From CALFCX01 sp041650595 (GTDB taxonomy: Bacteria > Margulisbacteria > WOR-1 > JAKLHX01), in the NCBI GenBank assembly GCA_041650595.1, contig JBAZKW010000003.1, positions 1-64,000 on the forward strand: a DNA stretch of 64,000 nucleotides, written 5' to 3'. Positions 32,421-40,710 of this stretch are shown in pieces; positions within the stretch are counted from its first letter, which is position 1, and the number at the start of each line of letters is the position of its first letter. A program made the position numbers and the translations under genes. The notes under the pieces were generated by a model. The model did not search any database, was not told where the DNA came from, and saw nothing but the letters and a program-made list of their open reading frames with translations.

Positions 32421-33256
32421 AAATATCCGATAATTTTATAAACCAGCTTCGCTATTGTATAATCCGCGTAATGCAGATTTGGCTTTGGCGCAAGTTCGAC
32501 AACATCTACCCCGACAATATTTTTTTCGGCGATCACTTTCTTTAATATCGCAAGGACCTGCTCCCACAAAAGGCCTCCGGGTTCCGGTGTTCCCGTAGCA
32601 GGGATGACTGAAGGATCAAAAACATCAACATCCAAAGTTATATACACATTTTTTCCGAGACCTTTCACTATCGCGGGAAGTTTTGTCTCATCATAAGGAT
32701 CCGCGTAGAAAAGATTTTTTTGCAGGTTGTATTCTTTTATGTAATCGGATTCTTCCCTATCCTGGCTCCTTATTCCTACCTGCACCGCTGGGCATATTTC
32801 TCTTATCCTGCGCATTATACAGGCGTGACTGTGTTTTGAGCCGTGGTAAGAATCGCGCAGATCGGCATGAGCGTCAAATTGAAGCACCGACAGGTCGGAA
32901 TAAAATTCTTTTGCCGCTTTGACCGCGCCGTAGCTTATGGAATGCTCCCCTCCCAGCATCAAAGGGAATTTTCCGGCTGATATGATTTTCTTTACCGACG
33001 CATATATTTCTTTGTGCGGATCTTTCGCAACTTTGACAGGCAAAGCGGTATGAATACCTCCCACCCTTTTGTACGGCTCAAATCCTAGTTCAATATCGTA
33101 GTCTTCGACGATCTGTGAGGCTTTTAGGATGGCTGACGGACCGTTCTTTGTACCTTTGCCGTAGCTGGTTGTGCCTTCGTAAGGGACAGGAAGGACAACT
33201 ATCTTAGAAGAAGAATACCGCCGCTCAACAGAATCTATCTCGAGGAAATGTTTCAA
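32405..33256 (-). CDS. speB: Agmatinase / ureohydrolase family
   Basis: The 283-residue protein has the ureohydrolase metal motifs GGEHS, DAHADLR and DVDVFDPS (supplying the His/Asp ligands of two Mn2+), and PGGLLWEQ. Agmatinase makes putrescine and urea; some close relatives hydrolyse other guanidino compounds such as N1-aminopropylagmatine. The 4-nt overlap with speD upstream fits a polyamine operon and makes aminopropylagmatine a reasonable alternative substrate. The last residues are encoded by the edge of a family D repeat. Confidence 0.9.
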   Translation of the reverse strand: MKHFLEIDSVERRYSSSKIVVLPVPYEGTTSYGKGTKNGPSAILKASQIVEDYDIELGFEPYKRVGGIHTALPVKVAKDPHKEIYASVKKIISAGKFPLMLGGEHSISYGAVKAAKEFYSDLSVLQFDAHADLRDSYHGSKHSHACIMRRIREICPAVQVGIRSQDREESDYIKEYNLQKNLFYADPYDETKLPAIVKGLGKNVYITLDVDVFDPSVIPATGTPEPGGLLWEQVLAILKKVIAEKNIVGVDVVELAPKPNLHYADYTIAKLVYKIIGYLSLKF

Positions 33257-33717
33257 TTAAAAACTCTCGGCTGGTCGACCTGGACGGATCTGCGCTCTTT
33301 TGACACGACTTCTGCCGCTCTCTGGATGTTCCTCGGAAATTCGGCCCCGCGCGAAGAAAGCTGGACATCATAATTGGAAGCCTCAAAAAGATCTATCATA
33401 AACGCGGTCGCAGGAGAGGTGTCAAAATCCTTGCAGGAAAAAATATCTATAAATGCATGGAGTTTTTCGGGAAAAGTATGTATCGTTATATGGCTTTCCG
33501 CGATCAATACCACGCCTGATATGCCGTAGTCTTCGGGCACCACGCCCTGATATTTGAAGACATAAGGCGGCATTATCTTTGTCATGCCGATCTGATCCGG
33601 AAATTTGTCAAGCGTGTCAAAGATGAGGTCCATATCGGAGAGCTTTTCTTTGTTGCAGCCATAACAGTCGACCATGAGATGCGGCCCGAACCCGTAACTA
33701 ACCTTTCCCCTTTTCAA
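33253..33717 (-). CDS. speD: S-adenosylmethionine decarboxylase proenzyme
   Basis: The 154-residue protein has the prokaryotic SpeD self-cleavage site AE-SHITIHTFPE: Ser75 would become the pyruvoyl group. FGPHLMVDCYGC at the start is also typical. It supplies decarboxylated SAM for aminopropyl transfer. The start is TTG 33717, with AAGGAGG about 13 nt upstream. No aminopropyltransferase (speE) is in the window. Confidence 0.92.
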   Translation of the reverse strand: MKRGKVSYGFGPHLMVDCYGCNKEKLSDMDLIFDTLDKFPDQIGMTKIMPPYVFKYQGVVPEDYGISGVVLIAESHITIHTFPEKLHAFIDIFSCKDFDTSPATAFMIDLFEASNYDVQLSSRGAEFPRNIQRAAEVVSKERRSVQVDQPRVFN

Positions 33718-33771
33718 TTGTTTTACTCGTCCTCCTTAGGTATTTCTGCTATTTGTTCCCTATTGAAATAA

Positions 33772-33799
33772 ATTTTATAGCATTGAGCGCAAATGTCAA
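33772..33799 (-). promoter_or_regulatory. Promoter of speD-speB
   Basis: On the minus strand TTGACA (33794-33799) and TAAAAT (33772-33777) are spaced by 16 nt, ahead of the SD and TTG start of speD. Confidence 0.65.
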
Positions 33800-33833
33800 T
33801 AGGTTTCTTTGTTTTTTTAAAAAACTCCACTGT

Positions 33834-33862
33834 TTGAAAAACCTATACCCTTGTGATATCCT
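33834..33862 (+). promoter_or_regulatory. Promoter of rpsA-like gene
   Basis: TTGAAA (33834-33839) and an extended -10 TGATATCCT (hexamer 33857-33862) are spaced by 17 nt; the SD AAGGAG follows at 33871. Confidence 0.65.
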
Positions 33863-33885
33863 TTAATTGTAAGGAGAAATCTTCC

Positions 33886-35346
33886 ATGGAAGAAGAAAAA
33901 TCTACTGCGGCACCCGAAAAACAAGAGCTTTCAGGGACCGCCATAAGGTCCATCAAAGAAAGAGCGGAATTCTCCGAGCTTGATTCTTTGATAGCCGAGA
34001 CCCTGAGCGAGTCAAAAGCTTCTGTATTGGGAAAAGAACCCGTAAAAGAAGAATTTGCGCTTTCCGGCACCCGCCTCTCGAAAGAATTCATAAAAGAAAC
34101 CCCAAAAGTTCCGGAAATGGCAAAAGAGATCCCTCTTAAACAGCCGGAACCTATCCAACAGGAAGAAATAAAAGCTTCTCATGCTCCTTCTGCGCCGCAA
34201 GACCAGTATGACAAAACCTTTAAGACCTACAAAGCAGGTGATGTAATAAAAGGCACTGTTGTAAATGTCGGCCAGACCGGAGCCTTGATAGACATACAAT
34301 ATCAGTCCGACGGTTTTATCAGCTCCGAAGAACTTGGCGACCAGCCTCTGCATGCCGGAGACGGCGTGGATGTTTATATCATCGCTCTTTCAAACAAAGA
34401 AGGCTATGTAGAACTTTCGTTAAAAAGAGCTGCCGTCGAAAAAAAATGGAAAGCTCTGTACGACGCGTTCAGGAACAAGACCGCTCTCGAAGCAAAAGTT
34501 TCTTCGGCCGTTGCCGGCGGACTGGTCGCGGACTTGGGCGGGATCAGGGGGTTTATCCCCGCTTCTCAGGTACTGCGTCAGCAAGGACAGCAACTGTCCG
34601 ACTTTGTCGATCAGACCATCCCGGTAAAAGTCCTTGAAATTGACCACCGCCAGAACAAGGTCATACTTTCTCACAGGCAGGGCAATTTTGAGAAACAGCA
34701 GTTGGAAAGAGAGAAATTTTTCGGTCAGATAGAGATGGGACAGGTCCTGCGAGGAAAAGTATCAGGCATAAAAAAATTCGGGGTCTTTGTCAATGTGAAC
34801 GGAGTGGAGGGATTAATACACCTGAACGATATTTCGTGGAAAAGGATCGATGACGCATCTAAGATGTTTTCAGCAGGTCAGGAAATCGATGTTTTTGTCA
34901 TCGGAGTGGATCATAACTCCAAAAAGGTCTCTTTTGGGTTAAAACAGCTCCAGGCAGATCCTTGGGAAAAGGTCCCCGAAAAATACAAGCCGGGACAGAT
35001 CGTGGAAGTAAAAGTCCTGCGCCTGGCAAAATTCGGAGCCTTTGTAGAGCTTGAAGAAGGGATAGAAGGGCTTATACACAATACTGAATTGTCCATAAAA
35101 GGAGTTCAAAATCCTTCCGAAGCTGTAAAACCGATGGATGTAATCAAAGCAAAGATACTTCGTGTAGAAGAGTCCGAACAGAAGATCGGTCTTTCTATAA
35201 AAGAAATACAGCTTGACGAGCAAGAAAAACAGTTTCAGGAAACCCAGCAGACAACCGGACAGCAAAAGGTAACAATAGGCGATACTGTAAGCGACTCAAT
35301 AAAGGAACAGCTTTCAAGCCAAAATGAGCTTTCTCAATCTGCTTGA
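33886..35346 (+). CDS. rpsA: S1-domain protein, ribosomal protein S1 type
   Basis: The 486-residue protein has a charged, probably disordered N-terminal region (1-115) and four S1 RNA-binding domains (roughly 118-185, 203-270, 288-355 and 372-440). The third and fourth show the strongest motifs (GVFVNVNGVEGLIH; GAFVELEEGIEGLIH). A Gln/Ser-rich tail ends the protein. Four S1 domains is the count in many non-proteobacterial S1 homologues; it may help recruit mRNA or act as an accessory RNA-binding protein. ATG 33886 has AAGGAG 9 nt upstream. The stop overlaps pyrF by 23 nt. Confidence 0.9.
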   Translation: MEEEKSTAAPEKQELSGTAIRSIKERAEFSELDSLIAETLSESKASVLGKEPVKEEFALSGTRLSKEFIKETPKVPEMAKEIPLKQPEPIQQEEIKASHAPSAPQDQYDKTFKTYKAGDVIKGTVVNVGQTGALIDIQYQSDGFISSEELGDQPLHAGDGVDVYIIALSNKEGYVELSLKRAAVEKKWKALYDAFRNKTALEAKVSSAVAGGLVADLGGIRGFIPASQVLRQQGQQLSDFVDQTIPVKVLEIDHRQNKVILSHRQGNFEKQQLEREKFFGQIEMGQVLRGKVSGIKKFGVFVNVNGVEGLIHLNDISWKRIDDASKMFSAGQEIDVFVIGVDHNSKKVSFGLKQLQADPWEKVPEKYKPGQIVEVKVLRLAKFGAFVELEEGIEGLIHNTELSIKGVQNPSEAVKPMDVIKAKILRVEESEQKIGLSIKEIQLDEQEKQFQETQQTTGQQKVTIGDTVSDSIKEQLSSQNELSQSA

Positions 35347-36109
35347 TAAGGCCTGCGAAAACAACAACTCTCTTCTGTGTGTAGGGCTGGATATAGACAT
35401 TTCAAAACTGCCCCGGGACAACAGGACCGAAGAGGAAAGAATATTCGAGTTCAACAAAAAGATAATTGAGCTGACCAAAGATTTCGTTTGCGCATACAAA
35501 CCCAACATCGCTTTTTATGAAATGAACGGGATTGCCGGCATGCAGGCACTCATAAAGACAATAGAATACATCCCAGAAGATATTCCCGTAATACTTGACG
35601 CCAAAAGAGGAGATATCGGGCATACCGCCAAAGCTTACGCGAAAAGCGCTTTTGAGGTCTTTAATGCGGACGCGGTAACGGTAAATCCATATCTTGGGTA
35701 TGACTCCCTCGAACCATTTATAAACTACCAGGACAAGGGCGTTTTTGTGCTGTGCCTTACTTCCAACAAGGGTTCTTCGGATTTTCAGCTTGCTTCCGGA
35801 GAAGAAGTCCCTTTGTACAGGCATGTGGCCGAAAATGTCAGTAAATGGAACACCTTTGGCAACTGCGGGCTTGTGGTCGGAGCTACAAATTCCGAAATGC
35901 TGAAAGAGATAAGGTCCGTAGCCGATGACATGCCTATCCTGATCCCTGGAGTGGGCGCGCAGGGAGGAGACCTGGAATCAAGCGTCAAATACGGCACCAC
36001 AAAAGACAAAAACCGCGCGATAATCAACTCTTCCCGCGGGATAATTTATGCTGACGATCCGGCAAAAGCGGCAAAAGATCTAAGAGATGAGATCAATCGG
36101 TATAGATAG
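35324..36109 (+). CDS. pyrF: Orotidine 5'-phosphate decarboxylase
   Basis: The 261-residue protein is the longer (type 2) OMP decarboxylase: CVGLDIDISKLP at the start, KPNIAFYE, the catalytic DAKRGDIGHTAKAYA and PGVGAQGGDLE near the phosphate site. It makes UMP, the last pyrimidine step. It starts 23 nt before the end of the S1 gene, so it is translated from that transcript. The other pyrimidine genes in the window, pyrK and pyrD, are near the right edge. Confidence 0.95.
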   Translation: MSFLNLLDKACENNNSLLCVGLDIDISKLPRDNRTEEERIFEFNKKIIELTKDFVCAYKPNIAFYEMNGIAGMQALIKTIEYIPEDIPVILDAKRGDIGHTAKAYAKSAFEVFNADAVTVNPYLGYDSLEPFINYQDKGVFVLCLTSNKGSSDFQLASGEEVPLYRHVAENVSKWNTFGNCGLVVGATNSEMLKEIRSVADDMPILIPGVGAQGGDLESSVKYGTTKDKNRAIINSSRGIIYADDPAKAAKDLRDEINRYR

Positions 36110-36120
36110 AGATTAGTAGA

Positions 36121-36140
36121 GGGCTGAATATATTCAGCCC
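36121..36140. terminator. Perfect palindrome between convergent genes
   Basis: GGGCTGAATA and TATTCAGCCC form a perfect 20-bp palindrome between the ends of pyrF and trpA. It overlaps the trpA stop codon. It may act as a two-way terminator; no long T-run follows, so it could instead be another mobile palindrome. Confidence 0.5.
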
Positions 36141-36898
36141 TTACGGATAATATTTTTCAGTCCTTTTACGAAGTTTCCTACTGGCGTACCCTCAGCGATC
36201 CGTTTCACTATCGCGCTGCCAACAATGACTCCGTCAGCAAACTTTGCCGCCTGTTTGGCTTGATCAGGCGTTGAGATGCCAAAACCCACCGCTATCGGCT
36301 TGTTGGTATATTTTTTTACACGCTTGACATTTTCTCCTATTGAAGAAGAAAGAGATGCGCGTACACCCGTAACCCCCGTCAGGGAAATAAGATAAATAAA
36401 ACCTTGAGAAAGCTTGGTAAGTTTTTTAGCTCTTGTTTCCGGAGTATTGGGAGCGATCAAAAATATCAGATCTATCCCGTTCTTTTTTGCCGATACTGAG
36501 ACTGTTTTTGCCTCATCATATGGCAGGTCCGGCAGTATCAATCCGTCGACCCCCGCTTTTGAACAGTCTTTAAGAAATTTTTCTGTGCCGTAGGAGAACG
36601 GGATATTGTAACTTGTCATAAATACTATAGGGACCGCCGTCTTTTTCCTGAGCTTGCGAACCAGCTTGATACAATCTTTCGCGCTGACACCTTTTTTTAT
36701 GGCCCTTTGCGCAGCATTTACTATTACGGGCCCGTCCGCCACCGAATCCGAAAAAGGGATGCCGATCTCGATGATATCCGCGCCGCTTCTTTCAAGTTCA
36801 TAGACTGATTTTTCGGTAACTGCAAGGCTGGGATCGCCGGCCATGATGAATGTGACAAGCGTCTTGCGGTCTTTAAATATAGAGGATATTTTTGACAT
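36134..36898 (-). CDS. trpA: Tryptophan synthase alpha chain
   Basis: The 254-residue TIM barrel has TFIMAGDPS, IIEIGIPFSDSVADGPVI with the catalytic Glu, DGLILPDLPYDEA with the catalytic Asp, FLIAPNTPETR, YLISLTGVTG and GFGISTPDQ. It cleaves indole-3-glycerol phosphate to indole for TrpB. It stands alone here, away from trpCF. A TATACT box lies 11 nt before the ATG and no SD is seen. Confidence 0.96.
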   Translation of the reverse strand: MSKISSIFKDRKTLVTFIMAGDPSLAVTEKSVYELERSGADIIEIGIPFSDSVADGPVIVNAAQRAIKKGVSAKDCIKLVRKLRKKTAVPIVFMTSYNIPFSYGTEKFLKDCSKAGVDGLILPDLPYDEAKTVSVSAKKNGIDLIFLIAPNTPETRAKKLTKLSQGFIYLISLTGVTGVRASLSSSIGENVKRVKKYTNKPIAVGFGISTPDQAKQAAKFADGVIVGSAIVKRIAEGTPVGNFVKGLKNIIRKG

Positions 36899-36920
36899 AT
36901 TTTATGAAAAGTATAGCACG

Positions 36921-37754
36921 TTACTTGTCATTGTGAGTATTCTTGTACGCTCTGATCGCACGCATTGCGATCGCTGTCCATTCTGACAAGATCCTGTATA
37001 TATCCAGATAGTTTACTGCGTGATTGGTCCACGACAAGTGTTTCAAGCGCGGTGTCCTGAAACCAAAATACACATAGCTTCTAGTAATCATGGGTCCGTT
37101 CTTTTGCACGAAAAATGTCCCTGCGTTAGAACCGTTCATATAAACAGAAAATCGTTTTACTTCACCTATTCCCCGGTTAGGTTCTTCTCTAACAAGCCTC
37201 AGGTCGCCAAAACCTCGGAATTCTCTTGTCTTGAGCGGGCAGCCCGGAAAATAATTTATTCCGTCTATTTCCCGCGCTGGCTCATCAGCTGCCGGCTCCG
37301 TTAATACTTGCGACCTTGCGGCAAGTAAATATCCTATCATCTCATCTTTAATAAAGAATCCTATCTTTTCAGAGACTTCAGTCACAAAAGCCTCATCTAT
37401 CTCCCATGAAGCCCTCATTGCCCCTGCCCCATCCACAAACTTGTTGCTTTCACGTGCCACATGTACCGCCAGATCGAATCCTGTTGCTTCAACCGGCAGG
37501 CTGCCTCCGGCTTCAAGACATGCAAGACCGATATTAAATACAGTTCTTGCTTCCTTTGACTGCATATCTTTAAACAATAACTTGTGAGCGCTCGCTGTAT
37601 CAATATAAGAGCCGCTCCCAACAGCATTTCTTATATATGAACATACGGCGGAAGGCTGCATACGACAGTTCCTTCCTCTGGCTATCCCAACTGCTCTTGA
37701 AATATGCTGTGCAGAGAAAGGGGCTTTTGTTATACCTGATCCCTGAATGCCCAA
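36921..37754 (-). CDS. Hypothetical protein (277 aa)
   Basis: I do not recognise this family. The start is TTG 37754 with GGAGGG 8 nt upstream. The product is soluble in character: residues 1-130 look helical, 130-240 look beta-rich (VYMNGSNAGTFFVQKNGP), and the C-terminus has a long helix with aromatic residues. No signal peptide or catalytic motif is visible. It lies 23 nt downstream of trpA's start region on the same strand, but a functional link is not evident. Confidence 0.6.
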   Translation of the reverse strand: MGIQGSGITKAPFSAQHISRAVGIARGRNCRMQPSAVCSYIRNAVGSGSYIDTASAHKLLFKDMQSKEARTVFNIGLACLEAGGSLPVEATGFDLAVHVARESNKFVDGAGAMRASWEIDEAFVTEVSEKIGFFIKDEMIGYLLAARSQVLTEPAADEPAREIDGINYFPGCPLKTREFRGFGDLRLVREEPNRGIGEVKRFSVYMNGSNAGTFFVQKNGPMITRSYVYFGFRTPRLKHLSWTNHAVNYLDIYRILSEWTAIAMRAIRAYKNTHNDK

Positions 37755-37867
37755 AAATATTCCCTCCCAAAGAATTGATTCTTCTACAAGTATTTATCGC
37801 AAAAATCGCTGAGTTATTTCACAAAAAATAAAAGGCGAATAAAGCGTTGTCGTAAAGGAGCTATCTT

Positions 37868-39253
37868 TTAATTGGTCGCATACCCTCTCAGATCATACAC
37901 CCCCGCCCCGGTTATTTTGACCTTAACGATATCTCCGGGTTTAAAACCCCTGCCTGCCCTGCCTGCCGGCAGGCAGGCGGCAAGGCACGGCGCCCCTTCG
38001 ATCACTATTTTCCCGTCTATCTCCGGCGCATCTCTGTACGAGCGGCCAACAACTTTATACAAGGCTCCCCTCTCCCTCCGGGAGAGGGGTTGGGGGGTGA
38101 GGGTTTCAATCATCACATCCATCTTTTTCCCGATAAATCCTTTATTAATCTCTTTAGATATCTTCGCCTGTAATTTCATTAATTGTAGATGTCGCTCGCG
38201 AGCGACATCTACAGCCACCTGCCCCTTCATATTATATGCCGGCGTGCCCTTTTCCCTGCTGAAAGGGAATACTCCTACCCTGTCAAGTTTCATCTTTTCA
38301 ATAAAATCCGCCAGATCATCAAAGTCTTTTTCCGTTTCCCCGGGAAAACCGACAATAAATGTCGTCCGGATAGCAATACCAGGCATTTTTTTGCGCAGTT
38401 TTATAATAAGGGCTTCTAAATGTTCTCTGTTGTACCCCCGGCTCATTGCTTTTAGGATCTTATCGCTTGAATGCTGCATCGGCAAGTCAATATATTTGAG
38501 GACTTTTTTATTTCTCACCATCGCATCTATGATCTTGTCCGACAGGTGTTTCGGGTGCGCGTACATGACACGGATCCATTTTACGCCGGATATTTTTGAT
38601 GTTCTGTCAAGGATTCCATCAAAACGCGGGTGTGCGGTGGTATCCTGGGCAATAAAAATAATTTCTTTGGAGGGGGAATTGCGGTGTTTAGGTAGATGCT
38701 CTCCATGGAGAGCATCTACCTGCTTTATGATATCCCCCACTGTCCTATTCCGTAATTTTCCCCTTATCGACGGTATCAAACAATAGGCGCAATTATTATC
38801 ACAGCCTTCGGATATCTTTATATACGCGGTCCATGGAGGAGTTGCTTTTACTCGCGGAGCATGACAATCAAAAAGATTTATACTGTCAACAAAACCATCA
38901 ACCTCGTTTAATAGATTCTTCTGTCTCTTTTTTCTCCCCTTTTGTAATTTGAAATTTTTAATTTGTAATTTCCCAAGATATTTTGGCAAACACCCTGCAA
39001 CATATAGTTTTTTACAGATGCCCTTTTTCTTATACGCGGACATCTCTTTTATGACCTGCAGGGATTCCTTGCGGGCGGAAGAAAGGAACGCGCATGTATT
39101 CACGATTATAATATCCGCAAGAGCCGGATCTGAAGTATAAGAATAATTTTCCTTGGCCATCTGCCCCATCAAAACCTCTGAATCAGTAAGGTTCTTCGGG
39201 CATCCAAGGCTGATAATATGAAAAGAATTTGCGGACAACGTATTTGTAGTCAC
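37868..39253 (-). CDS. rimO: Ribosomal protein S12 methylthiotransferase RimO, enlarged by repeats
   Basis: The MiaB/RimO radical SAM family is clear: SLGCPKN, VNTCAF and VAGCLP supply the N-terminal cluster Cys, and SEGCDNNCAYCLIPSIRGKLRSR-like residues give the SAM cluster; a TRAM-like domain ends the protein. It thiomethylates Asp88 of S12. I place the start at GTG 39253, because a TATAAT box ends 7 nt before it; the ATG at 39262 overlaps that box. At 461 residues it exceeds the usual 430-440. Extra segments coincide with palindromic or simple repeats: KLQIKNFKLQKG, LHGEHLPKHRNSP, TLTPQPLSRRERGAL and CLAACLPAGRAGRG. The frame stays open throughout. Confidence 0.93.
   Translation of the reverse strand: MTTNTLSANSFHIISLGCPKNLTDSEVLMGQMAKENYSYTSDPALADIIIVNTCAFLSSARKESLQVIKEMSAYKKKGICKKLYVAGCLPKYLGKLQIKNFKLQKGRKKRQKNLLNEVDGFVDSINLFDCHAPRVKATPPWTAYIKISEGCDNNCAYCLIPSIRGKLRNRTVGDIIKQVDALHGEHLPKHRNSPSKEIIFIAQDTTAHPRFDGILDRTSKISGVKWIRVMYAHPKHLSDKIIDAMVRNKKVLKYIDLPMQHSSDKILKAMSRGYNREHLEALIIKLRKKMPGIAIRTTFIVGFPGETEKDFDDLADFIEKMKLDRVGVFPFSREKGTPAYNMKGQVAVDVARERHLQLMKLQAKISKEINKGFIGKKMDVMIETLTPQPLSRRERGALYKVVGRSYRDAPEIDGKIVIEGAPCLAACLPAGRAGRGFKPGDIVKVKITGAGVYDLRGYATN
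37949..37979. repeat. Family C palindrome inside rimO
   Basis: CCTGCCTGCC-CTGCCTGCC followed by GGCAGGCAGG forms a GC-rich hairpin. It encodes CLAACLPAGRAG in the RimO C-terminal domain, a segment with no counterpart in typical RimO. Confidence 0.8.
38062..38105. repeat. Family B palindrome inside rimO
   Basis: CCCCTCTCCC and GGGAGAGGGG pair, followed by GGGGGGTGAGGG as in the other family B copies. It encodes TLTPQPLSRRERG in RimO. Confidence 0.85.
38184..38213. repeat. 30-bp perfect palindrome, family E, inside rimO
   Basis: The left half is TGTAGATGTCGCTCG and the right half is its exact complement, CGAGCGACATCTACA. It encodes VDVARERHL. It shares the outer GTAGATG / CATCTAC arms with the palindrome at 38691-38720. 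Confidence 0.85.
38691..38720. repeat. 30-bp perfect palindrome, family E, inside rimO
   Basis: The left half is GGTAGATGCTCTCCA and the right half TGGAGAGCATCTACC. It encodes VDALHGEHLP within RimO, about 500 bp from the other family E palindrome. Confidence 0.85.
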
Positions 39254-39260
39254 TGCTCTC

Positions 39261-39266
39261 ATTATA
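39261..39266 (-). promoter_or_regulatory. -10 box of rimO, leaderless arrangement
   Basis: TATAAT on the minus strand is followed by seven bases and GTG 39253. The spacing equals that seen at trpC, pyrK and the gene at 17042-17416. Confidence 0.55.
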
Positions 39267-39305
39267 CAGCATAAGGAGAATAAGCTAAGAAAGCCCCACA
39301 CCCTA

Positions 39306-39335
39306 TTGACAAGGGTTTTGCCGGTATAGTATATT
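39306..39335 (+). promoter_or_regulatory. Promoter of rho
   Basis: TTGACA (39306-39311) and TATATT (39330-39335) are spaced by 18 nt. The resulting leader of about 120 nt before the rho ATG leaves room for the autoregulation known for rho, but I see no specific element. Confidence 0.6.
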
Positions 39336-39460
39336 TTACTTAGATAGCCGCACTTAATGTGTCGCGGTCGGATCAGACAAAAACCCAAAATGATGATTTT
39401 ATCGGACAGCTCACACTAAAAATAACCGCAACAAATCCGCATAACAATAAGGAGGATAAG

Positions 39461-40705
39461 ATGGATATTTCCGAACTGCAGAAAAAGACGATACCGGAAC
39501 TTTTTGAGGTCGCAAAGGAACTGAAGATCCCGAACTTCAGGCAGTTCAGAAAACACGACCTGGTCTTTAAGATACTTGAGGCAAAGACCGAAAGCAACGG
39601 GCTAATATTTGCCAAAGGTGTTCTCGAGATACTTCCTGAAGGATATGGATTTTTAAGGACCGAAACATATCTTCCCAGCGCGGATGACATATATGTCTCG
39701 CAAACACAGATAAGAAGATTTGACCTCGCAAACGGGGATTTTATACAGGGACAGGTAAGACCACCGAAAGACGGCGAAAAATATTTCAGCCTGCTGAAAA
39801 TAGAAGCAGTGAACGGACAGGATCCTGAATCCATCAGGGAAAGAGTCCCGTTCGATGCCATGATCCCCATTTTTCCGGATCAAAGGATCGTCCTGGAAAA
39901 CCCCGGCTGTCCGATAGCGGCAAGGCTTATTGACCTTGTTTCTCCTATCGGCACGGGACAAAGAGGGATGATCGTATCCCCGCCAAAAGCCGGAAAGACC
40001 ACTATCTTGAAAAATATTGCCAACAGCGTGTCTACAAATTTCCCGGATTACAAGATAAAGATCCTGCTGGTCGATGAAAGACCGGAAGAAGTCACCGACA
40101 TGCAGCGGTCCACAAAAGGCGAAGTTATCAGCTCAACATTCGATGAGCCGCCGGAAAACCATATTAGGATCGCAGAGCTCTGTCTTGAGAGCGCAAAACG
40201 TCTTGTTGAAGCAAACCAGAATGTGGTCATACTGCTTGACAGCATCACCCGTCTGGCCAGAGCATACAACCTTGTCACCCCGCCTTCCGGCAGGACACTG
40301 TCGGGAGGACTGGACCCCACATGCCTTCACAGGCCAAAAAGATTTTTCGGAGCTGCAAGAAATCTTGAAGGCGGAGGCAGCCTTACGATACTGGCGACCG
40401 CCTTGGTAGAGACCGGAAGCCGCATGGACGACGTGATCTATGAAGAGTTCAAAGGGACCGGCAACATGGAGCTCCATCTGAACCGCAAACTTTCCGACAG
40501 AAGGATCTTCCCTGCCATAGATGTAAGGATGTCCGGTACAAGAAGAGAAGAACTTCTGCTGGGCGATGACGAGCTCAAAAAGGTCTGGCTGCTTAGAAAA
40601 GTGCTCGATAGTTTTGAAGGCTCGGAATCTACGGAACAGCTGATCGACCGCCTGCAGGAATACAAGTCGAACAAACAGTTCCTGGATTCTGCCAACGTAA
40701 AATAA
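39461..40705 (+). CDS. rho: Transcription termination factor Rho
   Basis: The 414-residue protein has the Rho N-terminal helical domain (ELQKKTIPELFEVAKEL), the cold-shock RNA-binding domain (GYGFLRT ... DIYVSQTQIRRF), Walker A PPKAGKTT, LLVDERPEEVTDM and the Q/R-loop region SGGLDP. It is the hexameric RNA-dependent ATPase that ends transcription. ATG 39461 has AAGGAGG 5-6 nt upstream; a longer frame to 39359 lacks support. murF follows after 5 nt. Confidence 0.97.
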   Translation: MDISELQKKTIPELFEVAKELKIPNFRQFRKHDLVFKILEAKTESNGLIFAKGVLEILPEGYGFLRTETYLPSADDIYVSQTQIRRFDLANGDFIQGQVRPPKDGEKYFSLLKIEAVNGQDPESIRERVPFDAMIPIFPDQRIVLENPGCPIAARLIDLVSPIGTGQRGMIVSPPKAGKTTILKNIANSVSTNFPDYKIKILLVDERPEEVTDMQRSTKGEVISSTFDEPPENHIRIAELCLESAKRLVEANQNVVILLDSITRLARAYNLVTPPSGRTLSGGLDPTCLHRPKRFFGAARNLEGGGSLTILATALVETGSRMDDVIYEEFKGTGNMELHLNRKLSDRRIFPAIDVRMSGTRREELLLGDDELKKVWLLRKVLDSFEGSESTEQLIDRLQEYKSNKQFLDSANVK

Positions 40706-40710
40706 AAAGG

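Noticed and set aside
39359..39460. Extension of Rho to 39359
   Set aside because: A strong AAGGAGG box directly precedes the ATG at 39461 and the product then begins like other Rho proteins.
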